Assembly (NCBI GenBank): GCA_026260175.1
Contig: JAKCWW010002560.1
Coordinates: forward strand, 26,879-46,899
Direction: 5' to 3'
DNA: 20,021 bases
Source of the DNA: Reticulitermes lucifugus
Lineage: Eukaryota > Arthropoda > Insecta > Blattodea > Rhinotermitidae
Part shown: positions 8,705 through 18,173 of the stretch, one piece after another
How positions within the stretch are numbered: the first letter of the stretch is position 1
Layout: the number at the start of each line of letters is the position of its first letter
Position numbers and translations under genes: made by a program
The notes under the pieces: generated by a model
What the model was told of the DNA's origin: nothing
Database searches by the model: none
The model's input: only the letters and a program-made list of their open reading frames with translations

Positions 8705-8862
8705 TTAGGTTTTCGCGGCGGTGCAGCTGAATTCTCCGTCCTTCTGTGATATTGCGCGGTGTCCCATTGTTATTTGTGCCGGAATTTTCGGGACGGCGTG
8801 TTGGTCCGAAACTTCGGGCACAACTCACCCACTGATGCGGCTCAGAATCACAGAAGCACGGA
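8705..8862 (+). mobile_element. Penelope-like hammerhead module (copy E)
   Basis: The order is a 'tttcgcggcgg' block (8711-8721), a hammerhead-like fold (8774-8823) and 'cagaagcac' starting at 8851, exactly 43 nt after GAAAC begins at 8808. The minus-strand 65-codon frame at 8631-8828 is a reading of this module and not a gene. No reverse transcriptase sequence is attached. Confidence 0.6.
8774..8823 (+). ncRNA. Decayed hammerhead fold with closed stem I (copy E)
   Basis: Stem I is closed by UUGUGCC (8774-8780) and GGCACAA (8817-8823). Stem II is GGAC (8791-8794) with GUCC (8804-8807) around a 9-nt loop, followed by GAAAC (8808-8812) and a UUCG-type mini loop. The CUGANGA box has decayed to CGGAATT-like sequence, and the U of the cleavage triplet is G. 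The three-way shape is thus still visible while the catalytic bases are lost, so this copy should not cleave. Confidence 0.5.
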
Positions 8863-8883
8863 GAACTAAAGTACAGTAAAGCG

Positions 8884-9090
8884 TAGCTCCACGCGTTCTT
8901 AACCTGTGCACTACATGCAGGTGATTGTTAGCTTCACGTGCCAGTCGCTTTATTCCCGGGGAAAGAGCCGCCTGTGTCCACTTTATAGGAAGCTAGGTGG
9001 GCCCCAGAGCCAGTCTGGATGCTTCTGGGGCAGAGAAAAGTATATTGCTCCTGTTGGGAATAGAATAAAGATTCTTCTTAAGTATAGCTA
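8884..9090 (-). mobile_element. SINE-2 copy
   Basis: On the plus strand the landmarks are 'tagctccacgcgttcttaacc', a GC-rich centre, 'gtgggccccagagccagtctgg' (a few bases off the copy at 11303-11326), 'ttctggggcagagaaaagtatattgctc' and a decayed box B region near 9055-9075. The element is read from the minus strand. The open frame at 8906-9091 (plus) is a reading of the element. No clean target-site duplication was seen. Confidence 0.75.
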
Positions 9091-9435
9091 ATTATAGAAT
9101 AACGTTGTTTCTCTAGTTCTGAACACACAACTTCATGAATGTCAGTATTTATTTCTACGCCTTATTTAAGGTTTGTACAGACAGCTGCTTTCTGGTAAAA
9201 AACAGTTTTTTAGGTTATGAAGTTATGGTCCATATGCAAGCAATTACCTCAAACTAATAGTCGGTGAAAGTTCTGGGCAACAGGACACTAAGTATCCTAC
9301 ATCAATGTAGGTAACCCTGTAATTAATTAATATATTGGCTTTTAAATACACGATATACTGATATAAATGTTGGATTGAATCTTGCATACAATCTCTTAAA
9401 TTCATTTATGGGATTTGACGTTCCATGGCCGTTAC
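9091..9435. other. Unassigned AT-rich sequence
   Basis: I see no gene or known repeat. A short inverted repeat 'cctacatcaatgtagg' at 9297-9312 can form a tight hairpin (cctaca/tgtagg). Confidence 0.45.
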
Positions 9436-9439
9436 ACAT

Positions 9440-9560
9440 ATTGTGGTCTTCTGACTTCATGAAACTGTGTAGTCTGGTATGTGAGTACCGACCTTTCTGA
9501 GGAGTATTTTTTTCATCCTCCGGGTAAAGGTGAGCCAAGTTGGAGAAAGTGGCAGGTTCT
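9440..9560 (-). mobile_element. Decayed Penelope-like hammerhead module (copy F)
   Basis: On the minus strand CGGAGGA (9522-9516) replaces CUGANGA with one mismatch. It is followed by an A-rich segment where stem II has been lost, then GAAAG (9497-9493) for GAAAC and 'gtcggta' carrying the GUA triplet (9488-9486). 'cagaagacc' starts at 9453, 44 nt after GAAA begins. The 107-codon minus-strand frame at 9323-9646 is the longest frame in this part of the window, but it runs through this module and shows no known domain. Confidence 0.55.
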
Positions 9561-11150
9561 AGATTACAAAAGAAGGGAAAAATAAACGGCTTACGAAGGA
9601 GAGGAGCCATGGACGGGACAATCAGGTCTGTAGGAACGGCAGGCAACTGCTTTGTACCGCAGAAAGATTTTTATATCGTGTTACTTATATTAATATTAAT
9701 TCTGCAGTTCTTAATATAATTTTTATTTCAAATTCTGAGACTACTAGACAACGTTGCCAATGCACAAAATAATTAAGTACCAATGTAATTTATTTTTATC
9801 TCAGTGGCGAATGAATGCCTTCTAATTTTAACAACCCTCAGGTATAAATTTTAGTTAAAATGCGACAGCATTAATAATTACTATGTTTAAGTTAGGTGTA
9901 TGAATTGTACAATATATTGATTCATTACATTTGTTCGGCCTCAGTTGGTAACAAGACTTCTGCCGTGCAATCGAAATGTAAAGAAAAAAACACAATATTT
10001 CTTATTTCCTTTAATTCTGATTGTGAATTCCATTTATGAAGGGTTCAAGACTTTCCGAACGATCCTGAGCAGTTTAATTTTATTAATATTATTATCAGTA
10101 TTTCTTGATTATTCTTTGTAAGTTTTCTTATTTGCTACGTAATTATATTTATATCCATGTCTATTATCCCGTTCCTTTTAAATTATACATACTCAGTAGC
10201 TGAACATTTTTACATGTGTACATAAGTGTTTTAAATTACATTGACTCGGGCTTTGTGTAATGCATTGGGCCAAAATAAATCCTTATACATTTACATATTT
10301 ATTGCAGACATTTTGCTGCCAATACTGTGAAAACTGGGGATGATACATGCTTAACAACACGTTCATTTTCCTACTGTGTGTGAAAAGTGCCTAAAATACA
10401 TTTTTATCTTCAAAACTCCACCCATTAAGTACACAGGAACAATATATTTTAAATTCTGAAACAATATTTTCGCGCATAAATTCACTAGCCTTCTCAAGTC
10501 CCAAATTAATCTACAACAGACACAAAACTGAACTTCTGCCTCACAGAAAGCACGCTGCATCTTTATTACAGTGATCAATAAATCATGATTTTAGAGAAAT
10601 GATCCTCATTTGTACTAATCATCTTACGAGACACGTGTAAACTCTGGGCAAACTGAAGTTGGTACATGCAATAACCACTGACGGAACTGTACATGTGTAT
10701 AAATTTTGGAACCTGGAACATACTGTGTTACATCTACCGCCTACGTCCTGAGAGAGTAACATGAATTAATACGATACGGTTCTTCGAAGAAGCAAATGTC
10801 TTGTCCAGCCATTCTACTATGTAACACAAAAGTACGCTGATATTAAGTTTACACTGTATAAAGAAATTAAGTGAACTGTGTGTGTTCCAGCGCACAAACT
10901 AACATCTCTTTATACGATTAATATTCCGACGTTAACAAATAAGATTAAAATTTTAGTGTTCTGAAAATTGTTGTGTCCGAGCGTCTTTAACCACTGTTTA
11001 TCTTTCCAAACCGTCGACTCAGCGTGTCCATTACATAAACGACGCTCGAACTGCAGTTTGGCGTCTGTTTATACTGTAGCGATGTTCTTAAATAAATTGA
11101 TAAAGAAAGTGGTCAAAATAAATTCATTTTATCTACGGCCAGTAAATTAA
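9561..11150. other. Long AT-rich stretch without recognised features
   Basis: About 1.6 kb with no supported gene. The 71-codon frame at 10363-10578 (minus) and the 60-codon frame at 10968-11150 (plus) have no recognisable motif. No repeat shared with the rest of the window was noticed. Confidence 0.5.
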
Positions 11151-11154
11151 TATG

Positions 11155-11405
11155 TAAGTAAAGTTGTCCTTGTCCACGCCATGAAGGCGTATAAAAGGAG
11201 TAGAGGTATAGCTCCACTCATTCTTAACCTCGGCATTCGATGTGAGTGGTCAACTTTACACCCCGGCCGCTTTACCCCCGGTACCCATTGAATAGGAGGC
11301 TGGCTGGGCCCCGTAGTCGGTCTGGTCATTTTGGAGAAGATAAAAGTCTCTTGCCCGTTTTGGATTCTAACCCCGGATCGACGAGCCCACAACCTGGGCA
11401 CTGTA
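11155..11405 (-). mobile_element. SINE-2, best copy in the window
   Basis: Read on the minus strand, the head includes a B-box-like 'ggttagaatcc' (one mismatch from GGTTCGAATCC) near 11366-11376. The body follows, and the end is 'ggttaagaatgagtggagct' and 'gccttcatggcgtgg', then 'acaactttac'. The minus-strand 84-codon frame includes 'GVRIQNG', 'WVPGVKRPG' and 'DHS', a reading I recognise from many conceptual translations in insect databases. It is therefore a SINE and not a protein gene. The A box is not clear, so the head may be partly lost. Confidence 0.82.
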
Positions 11406-11409
11406 CCAA

Positions 11410-12480
11410 ATACGATCTTTCGTTAACAGATTTAATTTGTCTTTTGTGAGACGGTATGTTAACATACTTTTTAACATTTTCCCTTTATTTTTACAAGTGC
11501 TCTAGATATTATTCTGATCTTTTTTGCCCCCAACTGCAGTATGTCCCCGTAGTATGCCTTTCCTCTTGTGCTTCGTACGTCAGTATATAAGAATAGCCCT
11601 TCATTCACGAGGTTAACATAATACCCCCACATTCTGTGATACATGCTTTCTGTTTCGAAGTACATCGTATAAATACATAGTTATAGATACCGGTCCAATG
11701 TAATATACAAAGTGCCTAAGGTCAGGCGTACATATGTTGCCTTGTGTCATGTGGTAGACATGTTGTCTTCTTAAAGACCCTTTCTGTACTGCCATCTTTC
11801 TTCTGATATACACACCAACATCACGAAGCCTACAGGTAAGGTGTTCTCTACAGAGCGGCTTAATTGTGAAGCTTCTATACTAACTTTGGCATTGCATAGA
11901 CATTCTTCAGCGTTGTTTCATTCCGTTCCCGAAAAGTACCCAGTTCGTAGGCTACTTAATGAGTGTAAAGTCAAATCAACTGCACTAGATACTCACAGCT
12001 GTCACCACATCAAGTAACTCACAGACCATATATTCAAAATCAAATATATTATATTCTATAAATATGTGTAGTGTTATTTCATTCGCTACGGTAACGAAGA
12101 ATTTGACTTCAGCGGTAATGTTTCTCACATTACGGCCTTCTTAACTGCTGATTTTTATGGCTTTGCTCTGTTCGTCCAGACAAATCGCGATATAGTAATT
12201 GTAATTAGGCCACGCCTGCTCCCTTTAATATCCATCAGTAATTCGTCCATCTCCGATTAAAGTATCATACGTTGCTATCAATAATCTTCTTGTTTCAACT
12301 ATCTTTATTTCGTCTGCATCGGTAATCTTTTGTGTCGTTTTTATATCTTGCTTCTATGCACCACTTTTGTTTAATGAGAACTGTGTACTTTTTAATTTTT
12401 TCTTTCGATCCGTTTAATGGCATTTCATTGCCAACTTAAATATGTTTAAATTATTACAGAACGTTGTGAACATGAACGGG
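11410..12480. other. Unassigned sequence
   Basis: No gene or known repeat was found. The 64- and 66-codon minus-strand frames at 11471-11813 have no recognisable motif. A short hairpin, 'gtaatg' with 'cattac', lies near 12115-12133. Confidence 0.45.
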
Positions 12481-12601
12481 ATACGCCAATGAGTAAAGTG
12501 TTTGACCGCGAGCTTGATGACCTAGTTTCGATGAGGTTCTCGTCGGGAGGGTCTTTTTAGGGGCGGTAGCAAAATTGCGAAAAGCGACTATTAGCTTCCT
12601 C

Positions 12602-12990
12602 ATGTCTGTGTGTCCGCGTGGAACAACCCGGCTCCTACAGGACGGATTTTCATGAAATTTGATATTTGGGTATTTTTCGAAAATCTCTCGAGAAAATTCA
12701 ATTTTAATCAAAATATGACAAGGGCAAGGGGTACTTTACATTTAACGTTTGTATATTTACGACAGAATCTCACTGAATTCTTCTTAGAATGAGAAATGTT
12801 TCAGACAAAGTTTGTAGAGAAAATCAAAACACACGTTTTATGTTCAATAATTTTTTTTCTAAAATCCTACCGTTTATGAGATAATGTGGAAAGATTTGGT
12901 AGAGCCAGACAGGCCGCAGATGATAATACAATACGGCGCATGCGCTTTGCATGTTGGATAACTAAGGCTACAGACACACCGAATTCCAAC
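12602..12990 (+). repeat. Dispersed repeat R, copy 2, with coding-like remnant
   Basis: A plus-strand reading starts 'MSAWNNPAPTGRIFMKFDIW' at 12610 and continues through 'FFENLSRKFNFNQN'. A second frame near 12790 reads 'RMRNVSDKVCRENQN', and another near 12885 reads 'NVERFGRARQAADDNT' and 'RRMRFACW'. I remember this chain of readings as very common in insect sequence databases, in broken frames; I could not check it. It matches copy 1 at 4926-5248. The transposon class is unknown to me. The frames are broken, so no protein is expected. Confidence 0.68.
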
Positions 12991-14003
12991 CTTCAAAGTC
13001 GCGGGTGTTTAAATTCCAACTACTGCCCAGGACGGGGGATGGCGTTAAATTTATATTGCCCTTAAATACATGCACGACCTTGCGATGCGTCAAGGCTGGC
13101 AGAACATGAAGTATTAAGGGTCCGTATATTGCAACGAGGCCGGCATTGAAGTGTTAAGGTCATATTCCAACATTTTCTTGGGACGACTGAAGAAAATCAC
13201 GAATAGTTTTGGTCAGTATATTTGGTTTCCACCAAGACATCGCTAATACGAAGCAGGAATTCTGAAAAACTCGGTCGCAGTCGATATGCGACCTCTGTAA
13301 CTCACCGAGCCCCCCCCCCGGCTGCTTTACACACTCAGTTACAGATGTGCTTCCCTCGTAGTAAGATACCTGGTTTTACACCCATACATAACTACCGGCA
13401 AAATACTTCGCTTATATGACTATACAGTGTCGCACAGTGCCAACTACTTGTCTTGTTACTGTGCTGATAAATCGTCTTCCAAATACGAGAGAGCCCGAAA
13501 CTTGACTCCACAAGCTACGTAACGGCACCCTGCAGTGTAAACTGAAGTGTTGCAGGCGTTCATTGTCCGGTCGTCGCCGCCATGTTGGAGGAACAATTAG
13601 CGTAATGAGGCCCGTCCAGGGAATCTCAAAGTCCGACGTCGTTCTTCCCCCAAAGCCTACTCACATCCGAGCGTCTCGCAGTTACACCATCGGACAAACG
13701 TTCTGTAAAAGCTTCTGACAATGGCTGATCCATTGCAGTCATGCTGGACACCGTTTGAAGTGTGTATGTTAATCTACACTGTTTCATTGGAGCTGGCTCT
13801 AGTCTTGTCTTCAGGTGACTGTACTGAATACAGAGTGGTCGTTCATACTGTACAGTTTGACGATGTAAATGTGTGACTTACCGCTCCACTATACTTGAAG
13901 AGAATTTACTATTTCATAGATGTGTGGATGCACACAATTTTAACAATTCTGTACAAAAATAATTTTAACATAACTTTAACATTGTCAGCACTATAATTGG
14001 TGT
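12991..14003. other. Unassigned sequence
   Basis: Part of 12991-13190 may be a continuation of repeat R, but there is no second copy in the window to confirm it. A run of nine C lies at about 13311-13319. The 65-codon frame at 13222-13419 has no known motif. No host exon could be supported. Confidence 0.4.
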
Positions 14004-14210
14004 TCTGCGGCCGCTTGCTTGCTGGGATTGCGGGTTCGAGTCCCGCCGGGGGCATGCGTATCTGTCTCCTGTAACTGTTGTGTGTTGTCAGGTAGAAGTC
14101 TATGCGTCGGGCTTATCACTCGTCCAGAGAAGTGTGCCTGAGTGTTATCGTGAAGCCTTGACAACGAGAAGGCCCCGGCCCACTAGGGGCTGCCGTGCCG
14201 TAAAAAATAC
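14004..14210 (+). mobile_element. SINE-1 copy, 5'-truncated (box A lost, box B kept)
   Basis: The copy begins in the anticodon-arm region of the tRNA-like head ('tctgcggccgcttgcttgct'), keeps a B box 'ggttcgagtcc' at 14033-14043 that fits the consensus, and ends with 'ggcccactaggggc' and 'gtaaaaaatac'. The matching copy at 19025-19281 has the complete head. A loose direct repeat, attggtgttc (13996-14005) and atttgtgtcg (14211-14220), agrees at 7 of 10 positions and could be an old target-site duplication. Confidence 0.8.
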
Positions 14211-14300
14211 ATTTGTGTCGCAATGATATTTGGCTTTGTGTATTTTACCAATTACAGTTGACAAAGCTGTGGGATAACTCTGCGTATATATTCGTGCTCT

Positions 14301-14330
14301 CTTACGATGGCTATAAATAATAACCGAAAC
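14301..14330 (+). ncRNA. Hammerhead core motif, second family (copy I)
   Basis: CUUACGA (14301-14307) has one mismatch to CUGANGA. Stem II is GGCUAU (14309-14314) with AUAACC (14320-14325) around the loop AAAUA. It is six pairs long with one C-A mismatch that could come from a C-to-T change. GAAAC (14326-14330) follows directly. The loop and the flanking 'gatggct...ccgaaacat' match the minus-strand motif at 19461-19488. CAUG just after GAAA can pair with CAUG at 14352-14355 as a longer stem III. Confidence 0.58.
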
Positions 14331-14355
14331 ATGCTGGAGTGGTTCTCTATTCATG

Positions 14356-14729
14356 GAAAAGTGCAAGTTTTGGTAATAAACTAATTTACATATATCAGTT
14401 GCACGGAAGATGTACAGTAGTAAGTCAAATATAACGTTTTTTAAATTTTAAACGACAGAACATAGTTTTCGTTCTTGCGCCCTCAGGTGAAGATTCTATC
14501 ACTTACAGAAGTATTTATTATTGTTGTATTGTTACACACCGTCATAGTAAGAGCAACATTTATAAAGCAAATTTTAAACCATTAAAAATGTCTAACAGTT
14601 TTAAAACAGCATACGAATGGTTCGGTTTTCCTGTTTATTACGGGACATCCGTCATATTATCGGTGACAAAGTTAATCTTCTCCATATAAGGTACTTACTT
14701 CCTAATTAGTGATCCATATGTCCCCTTTT
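14356..14729. other. Unassigned AT-rich sequence
   Basis: No gene, RNA gene or known repeat was recognised. Confidence 0.45.
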
Positions 14730-15235
14730 ATTCCTAAAGAAGTCAATTATCTCCTTCGTATTTGATACTTTGTCTTCTCCGTGATTAAGATTGCTTCCTT
14801 CGATTACCTTCTCTGTGACTTCTCTTATTATTTTGACTAGGATCAGCTTCATTATCTCCCCCTTCTTTAAGTCAATTTTTCATTCTTTATTAGTTGCCTT
14901 ATGTTCTCGTATAAATCCGTCATCACCCTCATTATTGCTTTCATTGTCTTTTCCGTGATTGAGTGATGTCTTCCATTATTAAGTATTTTACCTGCTTTCT
15001 GATTAAGTCAATTATTAATCAGTGGTTACCTTCGTTATCTTCTAATTAATTACGTGCATTATATTCTCTGTGATTTTGTCCTTCACATTGCTGCTGTTTT
15101 TCGTAAATAAGTACATTAGCAATTCGTGATTAAGTCCATTATGTTCTTCGTGATTAAATGAATTTTCTTTTACGGAGCTAAATGTGCTATCTTCTTCGTG
15201 TTTACATCCCTTGTCTGCTCCGTCATTGCCGTAAG
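14730..15235 (+). repeat. Highly diverged minisatellite, about 24-bp period
   Basis: A unit close to 'cttctccgtgattaagtcca' recurs with heavy divergence. The 'gtgatt' anchor, or a near form of it, lies at about 14781, 14815, 14955, 15000, 15070, 15126, 15150, 15198 and 15221. The last four intervals are 24, 48 and 23 bp, and several others are near multiples of 23-24. The whole region is T-rich on the plus strand with recurring 'cttcg', 'attatcttc' and 'taagtc' words and has no open frame. It is not similar to any other region here. Confidence 0.6.
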
Positions 15236-15354
15236 TTCAAGGAAATAAAGCACTGTCTTGTTTGTTGCCCTTATTGGTGCCGGTATGTTACTGCAAGGGG
15301 ATATGTCTTTCTGTAGCTAAGGATATTCTATATGCTATACTCATTTCATTGTAG

Positions 15355-15430
15355 TTAAGTTAAGAATGCTTGGAGATATATCTCCATTCCCAATACGCCT
15401 TCAAGGTGTGATGCTTAATTAAGTACAAAG
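15355..15430 (+). mobile_element. SINE-2 3' tail fragment
   Basis: The block 'gttaagaatgcttggagata' followed by 'ctccattc...tacgccttcaaggtgtg' matches the 3' tail of SINE-2 as seen at 230-306 and, on the minus strand, 11155-11230. Only the tail is present. Confidence 0.62.
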
Positions 15431-15564
15431 ACCACTCTACATTAAATTAATAAAACAATCTTTTTACAATTCAGGGTGGAGCCTAAACTCCACTCGAAAT
15501 TATATTTGCTTGTGGGGTTACATACTCGTATGCCTTTGTCAGGAAATATCAGATGAGAATATTA

Positions 15565-15995
15565 GGGAATATAACATTCTGTAAAACATCCCCTAAGGGA
15601 GGAAGTAACAGGAGTCTGTAGAATCTTGCACAATGTGAGCTCCATGATTGGCACCCCTCAACAAATACTATTAGGGTGATAAAATCAATAAGGTTGAGAT
15701 TGGTGGGACATGTTGCACGTATAGGGAGAAGAGAAATGCATATAGGAAGGAAAAAGACAAATCAGAAGGCTTAGGCGTAAATGGGAGGATATTATTAAAA
15801 TGAATTTTAAAGAAAGAGAACGGATAGGCTTGGGCTGGATTGATCTGGCTTAGGATAGGAACAAGTGACTTATTGTGAAAACGGTAATGTACTCTTGGAC
15901 TTCATAATATTCGGGGAATTTCTTGAATTGCTAAGCAACTGGTAGCTTCGTAAGAAGGACTCTGCGCCAGGGAGTTATGTAAGAGGCGGACTGTT
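15565..15995 (+). mobile_element. LINE-A 3' end, copy 3 (RT C-terminus plus 3' UTR)
   Basis: The reading keeps 'NTIRVIKS', then 'RLRLVGHVARIGRREMHIG' (about 15665-15745), a 'RKW.D.IKM.FKE'-like block (about 15775-15815) and 'GLGWIDLA' (about 15828-15850), with several stops and frameshifts. The 3' UTR at 15905-15985 ('ggggaatttcttga', 'gcaactggtagcttcgtaag', 'aaggactctgcgccagggagtt') aligns with that of copy 2. The 66-codon minus-strand frame at 15902-16102 is a shadow. There is no catalytic domain, and the copy is dead. Confidence 0.75.
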
Positions 15996-17394
15996 CCAAA
16001 TTGTTCTTCGTGCGCTACATTGTGAACGAAGCCTGGTGTGTTGAGGCAGTCTAGTAGGACCGCTCTTTCGTTCGGTCTGGCCGGCCAGGACAATATTGAC
16101 ACATTCCATTAAGTTGCTTGCGCGCGCGCCGCAATGAAGCTCTCAGAAACTTCTCTCAAATTAAACTAACACAGTGTTACGGCTCTGCAGTTGTCAGGGA
16201 AGGGGGATTTTATAATTTCACGAAAACGTCAGATATACTTGCTGTTTTTTTGGTCGTTGCAAGAGCGGTGGAAAATTAACGCCGAATCTAGGATCCTGTG
16301 TTTTTCAAAGACCGAAGTCTCAAGCACCTAAATCAACTAATCCAATGATGGTTAAACTGTGTAACTCTTTATAGCATTGAGTGGACACTTAGCGGTGGAG
16401 GGTGGAGTGAAGGTAGATTTTAAAAAATACAGTGTATAAATACACCGGCGGCATATAGTACTTAATTTACTTGCCCGTAGACTGTCACAGCGGGATCTCA
16501 ACCAGTTCTGTATGTTCATATTCACATATTTCCCTAATGTTTTGAAGTATTGGTTTTGTTAATTTATGTATTGTAGTCATGTGTCCATATTCCTTAATTG
16601 ACAAAGTGGCGGAAACGTATTATAGAATTAAGGTCACATCGTGATTCTGACAGATTCTGTTGTTTATGCTTCTTCCTCCATGTGCTTAGCCATCTCCATG
16701 CTGAGTTTTTTACTGCACAGTATTAAACCGCTGTTTTTATTCCTCCCGTAGCCCATGTGACGTCACAGTCTTTACTGTTATGTCATATTCCAGAGATACG
16801 GGAATATGAGAGACTCGGAAGTGAATGATAGCCTTCACTTTCCAAATCCAAACTGTTCTCAGTTTTTGCCATGAAGATCGGTAACTGAAACAGTATCGTT
16901 AAATAACCTAATAATCTGTCCCTTCTTCTACGGATACAGATTAGTAATAGACTGATAAGAAAGTGTTGAAAAGTATCGAGTAAGAAATGTCATGAAAGTA
17001 GTTTATGCTTGAGGAAACAAAGAAAGTCTTCTTATGACGCACTTTCTCGCTAATTCCACTCCTGAAACTCTGGCATGGTGTTCATCGCGCTCTGTTGAGA
17101 TTGCTAAGATCGTGTAGCTGAGGAAGAAAGGTCAGTTGGAGTGAAGCAAGGCGTAATCAGGCGCCTAATGAGCTGCAGAGATGTTCTCCCTTCTCCCTTT
17201 CCAGAAACCATCCGCACCAAGACTCTCCCTATCATGCTTTTAAGCAATCGATCAGACCCCAGCAAGATAACCAAACTACTCAGCAGTGAAATTAGAATTA
17301 GAGGTTGATAACATTAATATTAACAGTAGGAAGTTGAACATATATGTTACGTAATGTGGCCCCTGACAGTAGTTTAAGACAGTTTGCTGGTGAC
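15996..17394. other. Unassigned sequence with one strong small hairpin
   Basis: About 1.4 kb with no supported gene. It contains a run of alternating C/G near 16121-16130, a full tgacgtca palindrome at 16758-16765, and a hairpin with catattcc (16784-16791) and ggaatatg (16801-16808). None belongs to a recognised element. Confidence 0.45.
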
Positions 17395-17720
17395 AAATTT
17401 CTCTTCATTAGACATGGCCCATATTTTAAGAGCTAAGTAATATGTAACCCTGAGAGCTAAACCGGCGGTAGCATTGCTACCAGTAGGGTCTCCCGAGCCG
17501 GACAGATCAAGAGGGTAGGAACCAGACGAAGAGAGGTGCCTAGGAGAAGGAAACTCCGATACAGATTCTTCAGATGCCGGCAGCAGCGACATCAGTAGCG
17601 ACTTGAAGCACATGGCAAATGAGGCTCGAGATGGTTCATGATCGTACAGCAACAGGCGTGACCAGGGTGGTCTGAACGGCTGCTGTACTGCGATGTGGAA
17701 AGCAAAAGGAAAAACTACCA
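17395..17720 (+). mobile_element. Possible LINE 5' region (5' UTR-like), adjoining LINE-B
   Basis: The block with 'aaccctgagagctaaaccgg', 'cggtagcattgctaccagtag', 'tctcccgagccggacagatc' and 'gaccagggtggtctgaacgg' resembles sequence I remember upstream of the endonuclease in insect LINEs. It sits directly before the reverse transcriptase C-terminus at 17760, so most of the open reading frame would have been deleted between them. The 115-codon minus-strand frame at 17374-17721 is the longest in the window but has no known domain and is probably antisense to the element. The assignment is weak. Confidence 0.35.
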
Positions 17721-17759
17721 CATTGTAACTTTTCCTGGATAGTCTGTTTCCAATAAAAG

Positions 17760-18173
17760 AGAAAAATGCTGCACTTGGAGCATAGCTTTTTATACTACTG
17801 AAACCTGGGAAGTTTTGAAATGTGGTGCTGTAGAAGTACGGAGAAGATCAGTTGGACCGATTGTGTCAAAAATGAAAAAATACTACACAGAGTCAAGGAG
17901 GAAAAGAATATCCTACGTGCACTGAAAAGAAGGAAGGCTAACTGGATTACTCACATCTTGCGTGGGAACTGCCTTCTAAATTACGTTACTGAAGGAAGGA
18001 TAGAAGTGACGGGAAGACAAGGAAGAAGACGTGAGCAACTACTTGATGACTTTAGGGAAACGAGAGGATACTGGAAACTGAAAGAGGAAGCACAAATTCT
18101 CACTTTATGGATAACTCGCTTTGGAAGAGGCTATTGACCTGTCGTAAGACAGACTACGAAATATAATAAGTAA
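17760..18173 (+). pseudogene. LINE-B reverse transcriptase C-terminus, frameshifted and stopped
   Basis: This is the end of the reverse transcriptase polyprotein of a non-LTR retrotransposon; the intact protein would copy the element's RNA at a chromosomal nick. A first frame reads 'KCCTWSIAFYTTETW' (17764-17808), which fits the 'KC..WS.ALYG.ETW' block found after the catalytic domain in many insect LINEs. About ten residues are then missing and the frame shifts. The second frame reads 'GSFEMWCC' (from 17808), 'KISWTD', 'RVKEEKNI', 'KRRKANWITHILRGNCLL', 'RRREQLLDDF' and 'RGYWKLKEEA', ending 'RFGRGY' and then TGA at 18135. Past that stop, 12 more codons still read 'PVVRQTTKYNK' up to TAA at 18171, so the TGA is a single-base change from the expected GGA (Gly). 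The catalytic motif and endonuclease are absent. It is a different family from LINE-A, and the clade is not assigned. Confidence 0.82.

Noticed and set aside
9323..9646. 107-codon minus-strand open frame
   Set aside because: It runs through hammerhead module F, so it is a reading of a decayed repeat; no known motif.
13463..13501. CTGATAA ... CCCGAAAC on the plus strand
   Set aside because: The essential G8 is A, and no stem II leads directly into GAAAC.
17022..17060. Minus-strand 'gaaagtgcgtcataagaagac', similar to the module A tail
   Set aside because: Only about 15 bases match, GAAAG to AGAAGAC is far too short, and there is no core.
17374..17721. Longest open frame in the window (115 codons, minus strand)
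   Set aside because: It has no recognisable domain, lies antisense to a repeat-like segment, and ends at the LINE-B remnant.
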